In this document: piece after piece, positions 53,016-59,893 of the stretch | Position numbering within the stretch: the first letter of the stretch is position 1 | How the letters are laid out: every line of letters begins with the position of its first letter | From: Clostridia bacterium | GTDB lineage: Bacteria; Bacillota; Clostridia; Christensenellales; UMGS416 | Direction: 5' to 3' | DNA: 64,000 nt | Assembly (NCBI GenBank): GCA_016938675.1 | Contig: JAFGUF010000025.1 | Location: forward strand, 1 to 64,000 | Notes under the pieces: model-generated | What the model was told of the DNA's origin: nothing | The model's database searches: none | The model's input: the letters and a program-made list of their open reading frames with translations, nothing else | Position numbers and translations under genes: made by a program

Positions 53016-53858
53016 CTATAGTCCTGTTCTGTTAATATGAAATAAGTACTGATTAGCAAGACCCGCGTTTTCGCCGAATCTCTCCTTCGCTATTTGCCTT
53101 ATCTGATTTTCAGTAAGGGTTTCATCATTATAGAGGCTTCGCATCACCTTCCTTATCCATGTGTCTACAGGAAATGCATCTTTTCGTTGAAGTGAAAAAA
53201 GCAGCACACAGTCTGCTACTTTTATTCCAACTCCTTTAAATGCGGTCAGCTCTTTTCTTGCCGCATCAAGCCCGATACTACGAAGATTGTTATAGTCAAA
53301 CCCCTGCGCAGCAAGAGCTGCGGACTCAACAATATATGGAGCTCTGTATCCTGCGCCACAAGCAGCCATATCATCTGCCGTGCACGAGGCTAAAACTTCC
53401 GCTTTAGGAAAAGTGTATACATCGCCTTTTTTCTCGCCGTAGCTATAGGATATTTTTTCAATAATTCCGCGGATCCTTTTTACATTATTGTTTGCTGATA
53501 TTATAAAGCTCATGAGGCATTCATAGAAATCCTGATTCAGAAATCTCATTCCAGGAATCATGATAACCATTGGCGCAATGTCCGGATCCTTAAGCAGCTC
53601 TTTCCTCGCCTTTATATAATCGTAACGTAAATCCAGGAATTCCGTCCAGTAATCTATGCCTCCTTCGCTGCACTCCAGCTCTATTCCGCCTTCTACGGAT
53701 TTCACAGCTGCCTGCCTGTCCAGTGATATCCCGTGCCACATGTCATCTTTTTTATACCATCTAAAGCTCTGCCCGCTGTCGAATATTACATCACTGTCAA
53801 AATCTCCGATGTTTTTTATGATATATCTGCCGTCTTTTTGTGTAATTTCCGGTGTCAC
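53016..53858 (-). CDS. 8-oxoguanine DNA glycosylase, OGG1 type
   Basis: A 280-residue bifunctional base-excision enzyme. The N-terminal OGG domain has FDSGQSFRWYKKDD, and the HhH-GPD part has FKGVGIKVADC with catalytic Lys213 and FPVDTWIRKV with Asp232. It removes 8-oxoguanine opposite C and nicks the strand. The start codon is GTG in a GTGA overlap with the thrC stop; AAGGTG lies eight bases upstream. OGG1-type enzymes occur in Clostridia instead of, or beside, MutM. Confidence 0.92.
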   Translation of the reverse strand: MTPEITQKDGRYIIKNIGDFDSDVIFDSGQSFRWYKKDDMWHGISLDRQAAVKSVEGGIELECSEGGIDYWTEFLDLRYDYIKARKELLKDPDIAPMVIMIPGMRFLNQDFYECLMSFIISANNNVKRIRGIIEKISYSYGEKKGDVYTFPKAEVLASCTADDMAACGAGYRAPYIVESAALAAQGFDYNNLRSIGLDAARKELTAFKGVGIKVADCVLLFSLQRKDAFPVDTWIRKVMRSLYNDETLTENQIRQIAKERFGENAGLANQYLFHINRTGL

Positions 53859-55330
53859 TTTTTAAGCACCTTATACATAGCTTCCGCCATCTTGTCTTTT
53901 GCAGCGGTCATATTATGCCTTGTTTTTGCCTGCTTTAGTGCACTTATGCTTCTAGGGGCTTTTGTATCTGTAAAGTTTTCTAATGCTTCAATGTTTTTAA
54001 AGTCATCAGCATCTGCTTCTATGCCAAGTGCTCTTAGTACGCTGCCTGGGAATTTATACGGATTCGCTGTTGAAACTAATATTCTTTTGTTTCCATTTGA
54101 CGGTGTTTTTTCAGAAACCGAAAACGCAACAGCAGTGTGCGTATCAACTAAATAATTATATTTATCCCAAACTTCCTTTATTGCTTTCATGGTATCGTCT
54201 TCAGAGGCATAGCCTCCTTCAAAGTCCATGCGTATTCTGTTTTGAGCATCAGCCTCCAGCGAATATCTTCCCTCTTTTTTAAGCTGCTCCATTAGGCTTT
54301 TTGTTTCAAGAGCGTTTCTTCCAAGTGCTTCAAAAAGCAGCCTTTCTAAGTTCGATGATATCAATATATCCATTGACGGAGAAACTGTTTTGTGAAGCTC
54401 TCTGTTGGCATCATAGGTTCCGCTGCTAAGAAATTCTGTCAGTATATTGTTTTTGTTGCTCGCGCAGATAAGCTTGCCTATAGGGACGCCCATTTTCTTG
54501 GCATACCATCCCGCCAGTATATTCCCGAAATTACCCGTGGGAACAACTACATCTATCTGCTCGCCTATAGCTATTTCCCCTGCCAGCACCAATTGACAGT
54601 ATGCGCTGAAGTAATATACTATCTGCGGACACAGCCTTCCGAAGTTAATGGAGTTTGCTGAAGAAAAAGCCTTGCCCATTTGCCTTAATTTTTCAATATT
54701 TGCTGAATCAGAAAAAATGTTTTTCACTCCGGTCTGGGTGTCGTCGAAATTTCCCTCAACCGATACTACATGCACATTTTCGCCCTGCTGCGTGTTCATC
54801 TGTATTTCCTGTAAGGGTGCAACGCCGTCCTTCGGATAGAAGCAGAGCACGCTAGTGCCTTTTACATCTTTAAACCCTTCCAGTGCTGCCTTGCCAGTAT
54901 CCCCGGATGTCGCGACCAGTATCAGAGTTTCTTCATCAAGCCCCAGCTTCTTTTTACCCTCTACAATAAGGTGAGGCAGAAGCTGCAAAGCTACATCTTT
55001 GAATGCCGCCGTGGGTCCATGCCATAACTCAAGCACATAATTCTGGTTGTCCAGTTTTACTATTGGTGTAACTTTTTTATTATTAAATGATTTGCTGTAG
55101 GCTCCTTTTATGCACTCTTTCAATGTATCCTCGCCGTAATCGGAAAGGTAAGCCTTCAAAACAACATGTGCCAAATCTGTATATGATAAATTCTCTGCGC
55201 ATACTTCTTCTATGTCCAGCTCCGGTATTTCTCCCGGTAGAAAAAGACCGCCATCATCAGCTAGTCCTTTGGTGATGGCGGAGTATGACTTCTCAGCATA
55301 AGCATTTCCTCTTGTGCTTAAGTATTTCAT
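53855..55330 (-). CDS. thrC: Threonine synthase
   Basis: Converts O-phosphohomoserine to threonine with PLP. The 491-residue form has the N-terminal KYLSTRG opening of the fungal/enterobacterial type. PLP binds Lys111 in WHGPTAAFKDVALQ; the phosphate cup is VATSGDTGKAAL. It lies 17 bp after a small P-loop gene and overlaps the glycosylase gene. No hom or thrB in the window. No threonine attenuator was seen upstream. Confidence 0.96.
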   Translation of the reverse strand: MKYLSTRGNAYAEKSYSAITKGLADDGGLFLPGEIPELDIEEVCAENLSYTDLAHVVLKAYLSDYGEDTLKECIKGAYSKSFNNKKVTPIVKLDNQNYVLELWHGPTAAFKDVALQLLPHLIVEGKKKLGLDEETLILVATSGDTGKAALEGFKDVKGTSVLCFYPKDGVAPLQEIQMNTQQGENVHVVSVEGNFDDTQTGVKNIFSDSANIEKLRQMGKAFSSANSINFGRLCPQIVYYFSAYCQLVLAGEIAIGEQIDVVVPTGNFGNILAGWYAKKMGVPIGKLICASNKNNILTEFLSSGTYDANRELHKTVSPSMDILISSNLERLLFEALGRNALETKSLMEQLKKEGRYSLEADAQNRIRMDFEGGYASEDDTMKAIKEVWDKYNYLVDTHTAVAFSVSEKTPSNGNKRILVSTANPYKFPGSVLRALGIEADADDFKNIEALENFTDTKAPRSISALKQAKTRHNMTAAKDKMAEAMYKVLKK

Positions 55331-55347
55331 TTATTTCATTACCTCTG

Positions 55348-55761
55348 TTATTTGATATATTCCTTTATGAAATCGGGCTCGCCGCCTTTTTCTCCGCTTA
55401 TTGATATTGTCATTTTTACAGTATGCTTTTTGCCGATTTCATTTATTTTTTCAATTGTTTCCTGAAGTTCATCAACAGATTCGCATCCGACTATCTTCGG
55501 AAAACCGTCGATAAATACTTCCTTTATATCATAATCGGAGGCCAAAACTCCGCATATAAACCCTCTTAACCCTGTGGTTGTCATAATGTCATATTCTTTT
55601 GCATTCATAAATCTTATTCCGTGATTCAAATCCAAAATACACCTGTTGTCATCGTCGATATAGACTACATCACCCGAGCAATCCTTAATAGCAGCATTGG
55701 CTGCATCAATCAGCGTTTTTGTTTTTCCAGAACCACGTTTTCCATAAATTACTTCTAACAT
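55348..55761 (-). CDS. Small P-loop protein of unknown function
   Basis: A 137-residue protein with a Walker A motif at residues 7-14 (GKRGSGKT), a possible acidic strand VVYIDDDNR (DDD) and EVFIDGFPK. No recognisable partner domain; it is too short for a full AAA or ABC ATPase. Start: of two ATGs, the second (55759-55761) is six bases after AAGGAGG, whereas the first touches it. It is first in a unit with thrC. Similar small P-loop proteins occur in Clostridia, but I cannot assign a role. Confidence 0.75.
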   Translation of the reverse strand: MLEVIYGKRGSGKTKTLIDAANAAIKDCSGDVVYIDDDNRCILDLNHGIRFMNAKEYDIMTTTGLRGFICGVLASDYDIKEVFIDGFPKIVGCESVDELQETIEKINEIGKKHTVKMTISISGEKGGEPDFIKEYIK

Positions 55762-55794
55762 GATCATCCTCCTTTTATTCTTCAGTATAGTGTC

Positions 55795-55823
55795 ATTATA
55801 TACTAATTGGAATTGTTTGAAAA
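55795..55823 (-). promoter_or_regulatory. Promoter of the P-loop-thrC-glycosylase unit
   Basis: Minus-strand TTTTCA (55818-55823), 17-bp spacer, TATAAT (55795-55800). The leader is about 28 nt. Confidence 0.5.
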
Positions 55824-55933
55824 GCTAAAGATACTTAAAAAACTCTATTATTAACACTAATATCAGATGCTTGCCATAATAATGACATTTTCATATTTCA
55901 TTTAGTCAAACAATAGCGCATAATCAGCAAAAT

Positions 55934-56890
55934 CTAAAGCATTTTGCAGAATTCAACTATGTCATTATAGTCAGATACTTTGATGGCTTTCTGCTTAAGA
56001 GCAGACACTCCCTTATGCCCCTTGGAATACCAGCAAAGATGCTTCCTCATTTTAAGCGCCATCATTTTTTCGCCGTATATTTCACTCAGCGCTTCAGCAT
56101 GCTTTAGTATAACTGCTTTTCTTTCCTCTTCTGTGTATTCCCTTGGTTTTCTTCCGTTTAGCAAATCATTAATCTGCTCAAAAATGAATGGATTGCCCTG
56201 AGCGCCTCTAGCAACCATTACTCCGTCACAGCCCGTCTTTGCTATCATTGCTGCTGCGTCATCAGCACAGAATATATCTCCGTTTCCCAGCACCGGAACT
56301 TTAAGCTCATCTTTTACTTGCTTTATAATAGCGAGGTCTGCTTTCCCAGAATAAAACTGGCTTCTGTGCCTGCCGTGAACAGCGATGCAAGCAGCGCCGG
56401 CTTCCTCCAGCTTTTTGGCAAACTCCACTGCATTTATTGAATTAGCGTCCCAACCTGAACGTATTTTTACGGTAACTGGTTTATCTATTGCGTCTGTCAT
56501 CGCTTTTACGATGTCTGCTGCAAGCTGCGGATTTTTCATCAGTGCAGAACCCTGATTGTTCTTTGTTATCTTAGGCGCAGGGCATCCCATATTAATATCT
56601 ATGAAATCGTAAGGTTCACAATATTCTTTTGCTATTTTGGCCATAACGGAAGGATTGTCCCCAAATAGCTGCATAGCGCATATTGTTTCATTCGGGCTGC
56701 GCATTCTTATGTCTTCGCATCTTTCAGGATTATATTTCATCCCCAGCGCGCTGACCATTTCCGTATAGGTCACATCCGCGCCGAATGCTGAACATATCCC
56801 TCTGTATGGTGCGTCACTTATGCCTGCCATAGGCGCGAGCGCAATAATTTTTTTCTGTGAGTTTATAAATGTGTTAAATATGGTCTTCAT
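55934..56890 (-). CDS. dusB: tRNA-dihydrouridine synthase
   Basis: Reduces uridines in the tRNA D-loop with FMN and NADPH. A 318-residue TIM barrel with APMAGISDAPYRGIC, the active-site Cys in NMGCPAPKITKNNQGSALM, VKIRSGW and the FMN-phosphate site GNGDIF and MVARGAQGNPFIF. The start used is ATG at 56888-56890 with AAAAGG just upstream; a TTG directly before it is possible. Assignment to DusB rather than another Dus is by similarity of the GCP motif region. It follows the membrane-protein gene by 8 bp. Confidence 0.93.
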   Translation of the reverse strand: MKTIFNTFINSQKKIIALAPMAGISDAPYRGICSAFGADVTYTEMVSALGMKYNPERCEDIRMRSPNETICAMQLFGDNPSVMAKIAKEYCEPYDFIDINMGCPAPKITKNNQGSALMKNPQLAADIVKAMTDAIDKPVTVKIRSGWDANSINAVEFAKKLEEAGAACIAVHGRHRSQFYSGKADLAIIKQVKDELKVPVLGNGDIFCADDAAAMIAKTGCDGVMVARGAQGNPFIFEQINDLLNGRKPREYTEEERKAVILKHAEALSEIYGEKMMALKMRKHLCWYSKGHKGVSALKQKAIKVSDYNDIVEFCKML

Positions 56891-56898
56891 CAACCTTT

Positions 56899-57423
56899 TT
56901 AGTTGTTCTGTGTTTCATCAATAATATCCGTTTTGACTACCTGGCTTATGTGCCACGCATCATCTATTTTTTCAAGATATATTGTATACCTGGAACTCTG
57001 CCATTTGGGCATTACCCGCGGCACCTCGTTCTCGTCCTCCGTAGGATACTCCCCGTCTATTTCAGGCACGCTTTCAACAGCCCTTACGTAGGCTGTGTTT
57101 TCCCATGGGCTTGCCCATAGGCTTTCTATTTTTAGCTTATAGTCAAAATCTCTTATAAAAAATTCGTCATATTTGTCTGTTGAAAGTTCCGCATCACCTA
57201 CAGCATAATTAGCTATAAAGTATTTATCGAGATCCTCTAATTGTGTCAGGTTAAGTATAGTCCCTGCACGGGCCTCCATGCCCTCAGTTACTATTATGTA
57301 TACATTGGCTGTTTCTCTCGCCACAAAAAAGCCTGCTATTAATACGGCTGCTATAAGCATGCCGATAATCAGGTATTTAAATATATACCATAAAAATTTA
57401 AGTACATAAAGCATCGTTTCCAT
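56899..57423 (-). CDS. Single-pass membrane protein of unknown function
   Basis: A 174-residue protein with one N-terminal helix (about 10-36) and an outside domain (about 40-174) rich in acidic residues, ending in a beta-like stretch RYTIYLEKIDDAWHISQVV, similar in style to extracytoplasmic DUF4878/NTF2-like or conjugal-transfer-like domains, though no family is claimed. The start used is ATG at 57421-57423, because an excellent promoter lies directly in front and overlaps the only longer reading. No ribosome site is present, so the mRNA is probably leaderless. Co-transcribed with dus. Confidence 0.7.
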   Translation of the reverse strand: METMLYVLKFLWYIFKYLIIGMLIAAVLIAGFFVARETANVYIIVTEGMEARAGTILNLTQLEDLDKYFIANYAVGDAELSTDKYDEFFIRDFDYKLKIESLWASPWENTAYVRAVESVPEIDGEYPTEDENEVPRVMPKWQSSRYTIYLEKIDDAWHISQVVKTDIIDETQNN

Positions 57424-57430
57424 AAAGTTG

Positions 57431-57459
57431 ATTATACAGGCAGACTTCTCTTTTTTCAA
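57431..57459 (-). promoter_or_regulatory. Promoter giving a leaderless mRNA for the membrane-protein/dus unit
   Basis: Minus-strand TTGAAA (57454-57459), 17-bp spacer ending TG, TATAAT (57431-57436). The expected start is at or within one base of the ATG at 57423. Confidence 0.7.
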
Positions 57460-57519
57460 TACGCAATATTCTTGCTGTTTTTATCATAAGACAATTTTAT
57501 TTTATTTTCTTAAAGTATA

Positions 57520-57528
57520 TGATATAAT
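57520..57528 (+). promoter_or_regulatory. Extended -10 promoter of yccF
   Basis: TGATATAAT; -35 weak. The leader is about 67 nt with AAGGAG before a TTG start. Confidence 0.5.
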
Positions 57529-57601
57529 ATGTTAACTTGTTTATGGGGTACATAAAGACCACTGATTCCGGTGGATATTTTGAAAATCAAGGAGCATTGT
57601 T

Positions 57602-57985
57602 TTGAAAACTATAGGATATATTATTTGGTTTCTTTTAGGCGGGTTTATTTCTTTTGTCCTGTGGCTGGTCGCCGGCATAGTTCTCTGCGTAACCATTATA
57701 GGCATACCGTTCGGAATACAATGCATTAAAATTGCAGGATACGTCATCTGGCCTTTCAAAAAAGACGTTATAATCGGCAAGATAGGCGCAGGAAGGCTTA
57801 TAGGCGACATACTATGGATCCTGATTTTCGGCTGGGAATTTGCCGCTTTCCACGCTATTATCGGCACATTATTTTATATTACAATACTTGGAATACCTTT
57901 CGGCAAGCAGCACTTTAAGTTTGCACAGCTGTCTTTGGTGCCGTTTAATTCACAGGTAGTAAGCCGGAACAGTAACAGGCAGTAA
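57602..57985 (+). CDS. yccF: YccF-family small membrane protein
   Basis: A 127-residue protein with two YccF domains: each has a membrane helix followed by TIIGIPFGIQCIKIAGYVIWPF or TILGIPFGKQHFKFAQLSLVPF-like sequence. Known: inner-membrane proteins of unknown function. The start codon is TTG at 57602-57604, seven bases after AAGGAG. It is a single gene; a hairpin after it may end its transcript. Confidence 0.85.
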   Translation: MKTIGYIIWFLLGGFISFVLWLVAGIVLCVTIIGIPFGIQCIKIAGYVIWPFKKDVIIGKIGAGRLIGDILWILIFGWEFAAFHAIIGTLFYITILGIPFGKQHFKFAQLSLVPFNSQVVSRNSNRQ

Positions 57986-58014
57986 GCTTATGTCTTCTGT
58001 CTAAGTTTTTACTG

Positions 58015-58020
58015 TATAAT
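58015..58020 (+). promoter_or_regulatory. -10 element of the IscU-like/GGGtGRT unit
   Basis: TATAAT preceded by CTG; no strong -35. The expected start near 58027 is just before a perfect hairpin at 58033-58055. Confidence 0.4.
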
Positions 58021-58032
58021 ATAAATCTGCAC

Positions 58033-58055
58033 GCACATTTAATTTTTAAATGTGC
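58033..58055 (+). terminator. Hairpin before the IscU-like gene
   Basis: Perfect 10-bp stem GCACATTTAA/TTAAATGTGC with a 3-nt loop, then CGCGTTTTG. It could end yccF transcripts or form the 5' end of the next mRNA. The T run is short and delayed, which makes it a poor terminator. Confidence 0.5.
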
Positions 58056-58115
58056 CGCGTTTTGTAATGGCCGGTGAAATTAACTAAGCTCAAAATATTT
58101 TTAGGAGGATACATT

Positions 58116-58808
58116 ATGCAATACTCAAGAGAAGTCGAAGAAATGGTTTGCATAGCAAAGGGCCCGAAGCACGGCCCAGCACCAATTCCTGAGGAAGGAA
58201 AATGGATAAAGGCTACGCAGATAACTGACATTTCAGGCTTTACCCACGGAGTAGGCTGGTGCGCACCACAGCAAGGCGCATGCAAACTAACACTGAATAT
58301 TAAGGAGGGCATCATAGAGGAAGCTCTGGTAGAGACTTTAGGATGCACAGGGATGACTCATTCTGCTGCAATGGCAGCTGAAATCCTTCCGGGCAAGACC
58401 CCCCTTGAAGCTATGAATACTGACTTGGTATGCGATGCTATCAACACTGCAATGAGAGAGCTTTTCCTGCAGATAGCTTATGGACGTTCTCAGTCCGCTT
58501 TTTCAGAGGGCGGCCTTCCTATAGGCGCAGGGCTTGAAGACCTAGGCAAAGGTCTTCGTTCACAGGTAGGTACAACCTACGGTACCAAGGCAAAAGGCGT
58601 ACGCTATCTTGACCTAGCAGAGGGCTATATTATGGAGCTCGGCTTAGACAGTGACAATGAAGTTATCGGCTACAAGTTTGTTCACCTTGGAAAAATGATG
58701 GATGCTATCAAGGCAGGCAAAAGCCATAAGGAAGCCTACGAAAGCAATATCGGCACTTACGGGCGCTTTGCAGACGCCGTAAAAACTATCGACCCAAGGC
58801 ATGCGTAA
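58116..58808 (+). CDS. IscU/NifU-like iron-sulfur scaffold paired with GGGtGRT protein
   Basis: A 230-residue protein resembling the scaffold domain of IscU/NifU. Candidate ligands are Cys49 and Cys56 in WCAPQQGACKL, Cys77 in LGCTGMTHSA and Cys106 in LVCDAIN. The usual scaffold start is replaced by a long lead, and a C-terminal extension (from about 150) has no clear match. The start used is ATG at 58116 after AGGAGG; 14 earlier in-frame codons are not needed. It lies 13 bp before the GGGtGRT gene, a pairing seen in anaerobes. Fe-S handling is inferred from the fold and Cys pattern, not proven. Confidence 0.8.
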   Translation: MQYSREVEEMVCIAKGPKHGPAPIPEEGKWIKATQITDISGFTHGVGWCAPQQGACKLTLNIKEGIIEEALVETLGCTGMTHSAAMAAEILPGKTPLEAMNTDLVCDAINTAMRELFLQIAYGRSQSAFSEGGLPIGAGLEDLGKGLRSQVGTTYGTKAKGVRYLDLAEGYIMELGLDSDNEVIGYKFVHLGKMMDAIKAGKSHKEAYESNIGTYGRFADAVKTIDPRHA

Positions 58809-58821
58809 GGAGGAAATTGAA

Positions 58822-59820
58822 ATGGCAACATTTGAAGGTTATGAAAGACGAATAGGTAAGATTACCGAAGTCTTAAATAAATATGGATTTGCAGACCTTG
58901 ATTCTGTGAAAGATTTCTGCCTTGAAAAAGGCGTCAATGTGGAAAAAATCGTTCGCGATGTGCAGCCTATAGCTTTTGAAAACGCTGTATGGGCCTATAC
59001 TTTGGGCGCAGGTATTGCATATAAAAAGGGCGTTAAAAACGCTGCCGAGGCCGCTGAGGCTTTGGGCGAAGGCCTGCAGGCATTCTGCATACCCGGCTCA
59101 GTAGCACAAACAAGGCTGGTCGGCTTAGGCCACGGCAATCTGGCGGCAATGCTTCTTCGCGAGGAGACAAAGTGCTTCTGCTTTTTGGCAGGCCATGAGT
59201 CCTTCGCTGCAGCTGAAGGTGCAATAGGCATCGCCAAAACTGCAAACAAAGTTCGTAAAAGTCCACTGAATGTTATATTGAATGGCCTTGGCAAGGATGC
59301 TGCATTCATAATAAGCAGAATCAACGGCTTTACATATGTACAGACTGAATTTGATTACTATACAGACGAACTAAAAGTAGTAATGAAAAAGGCATATTCA
59401 GATGGTGAACGCGCCAAAGTGCGCTGCTACGGCGCGGACGACGTGCGCGAAGGCGTCGCCATAATGCATATGGAGGATGTCGATGTATCCATAACAGGAA
59501 ACTCAACAAATCCGACCAGATTCCAGCACCCTGTTGCAGGAACATACAAGAAAGAATGCATTGATAAAGGCAAAAAATATTTCTCCGTTGCCTCCGGCGG
59601 CGGCACAGGCCGCACACTGCATCCTGACAACATGGCAGCAGGCCCGGCTTCATACGGCATGACAGACACAATGGGAAGAATGCACTCCGATGCCCAGTTT
59701 GCAGGTTCATCCTCAGTTCCTGCCCACGTTGAAATGATGGGGCTTATAGGCATGGGCAACAACCCAATGGTCGGCGCATCCGTAGCCGTTGCGGTGGCTA
59801 TCGAAGAATCCTTAAGTTAA
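58822..59820 (+). CDS. GGGtGRT protein
   Basis: A 332-residue protein carrying the family's name motif, GGGTGRT (259-265), in a conserved C-terminal half (LHPDNMAAGPASYGMTD, GMGNNPMVGASVAVAVA). Known: a bacterial family named only for its motif, found mostly in anaerobes, with no established function. There is no signal peptide; glycine-rich loops suggest ligand or cofactor binding. AAGGAGG lies eight bases before the ATG at 58822; seven earlier codons are in frame but overlap the upstream stop. Translationally close to the IscU-like gene and ended by a strong terminator, so the two form a two-gene unit. Confidence 0.88.
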   Translation: MATFEGYERRIGKITEVLNKYGFADLDSVKDFCLEKGVNVEKIVRDVQPIAFENAVWAYTLGAGIAYKKGVKNAAEAAEALGEGLQAFCIPGSVAQTRLVGLGHGNLAAMLLREETKCFCFLAGHESFAAAEGAIGIAKTANKVRKSPLNVILNGLGKDAAFIISRINGFTYVQTEFDYYTDELKVVMKKAYSDGERAKVRCYGADDVREGVAIMHMEDVDVSITGNSTNPTRFQHPVAGTYKKECIDKGKKYFSVASGGGTGRTLHPDNMAAGPASYGMTDTMGRMHSDAQFAGSSSVPAHVEMMGLIGMGNNPMVGASVAVAVAIEESLS

Positions 59821-59839
59821 TATAATACATAGTTATTGT

Positions 59840-59870
59840 GAGCTGCATCATTAAAAGATGCAGCTCTTTT
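59840..59870 (+). terminator. Terminator after the GGGtGRT gene
   Basis: Perfect 10-bp stem GAGCTGCATC/GATGCAGCTC, 7-nt loop, then TTTTATT. Confidence 0.9.
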
Positions 59871-59893
59871 ATTCACTATAAAAGGAACCATTT

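Noticed and set aside
57541-57867. 108-codon minus-strand open frame opposite yccF
   Set aside because: Antisense to a recognised family member; no ribosome site.
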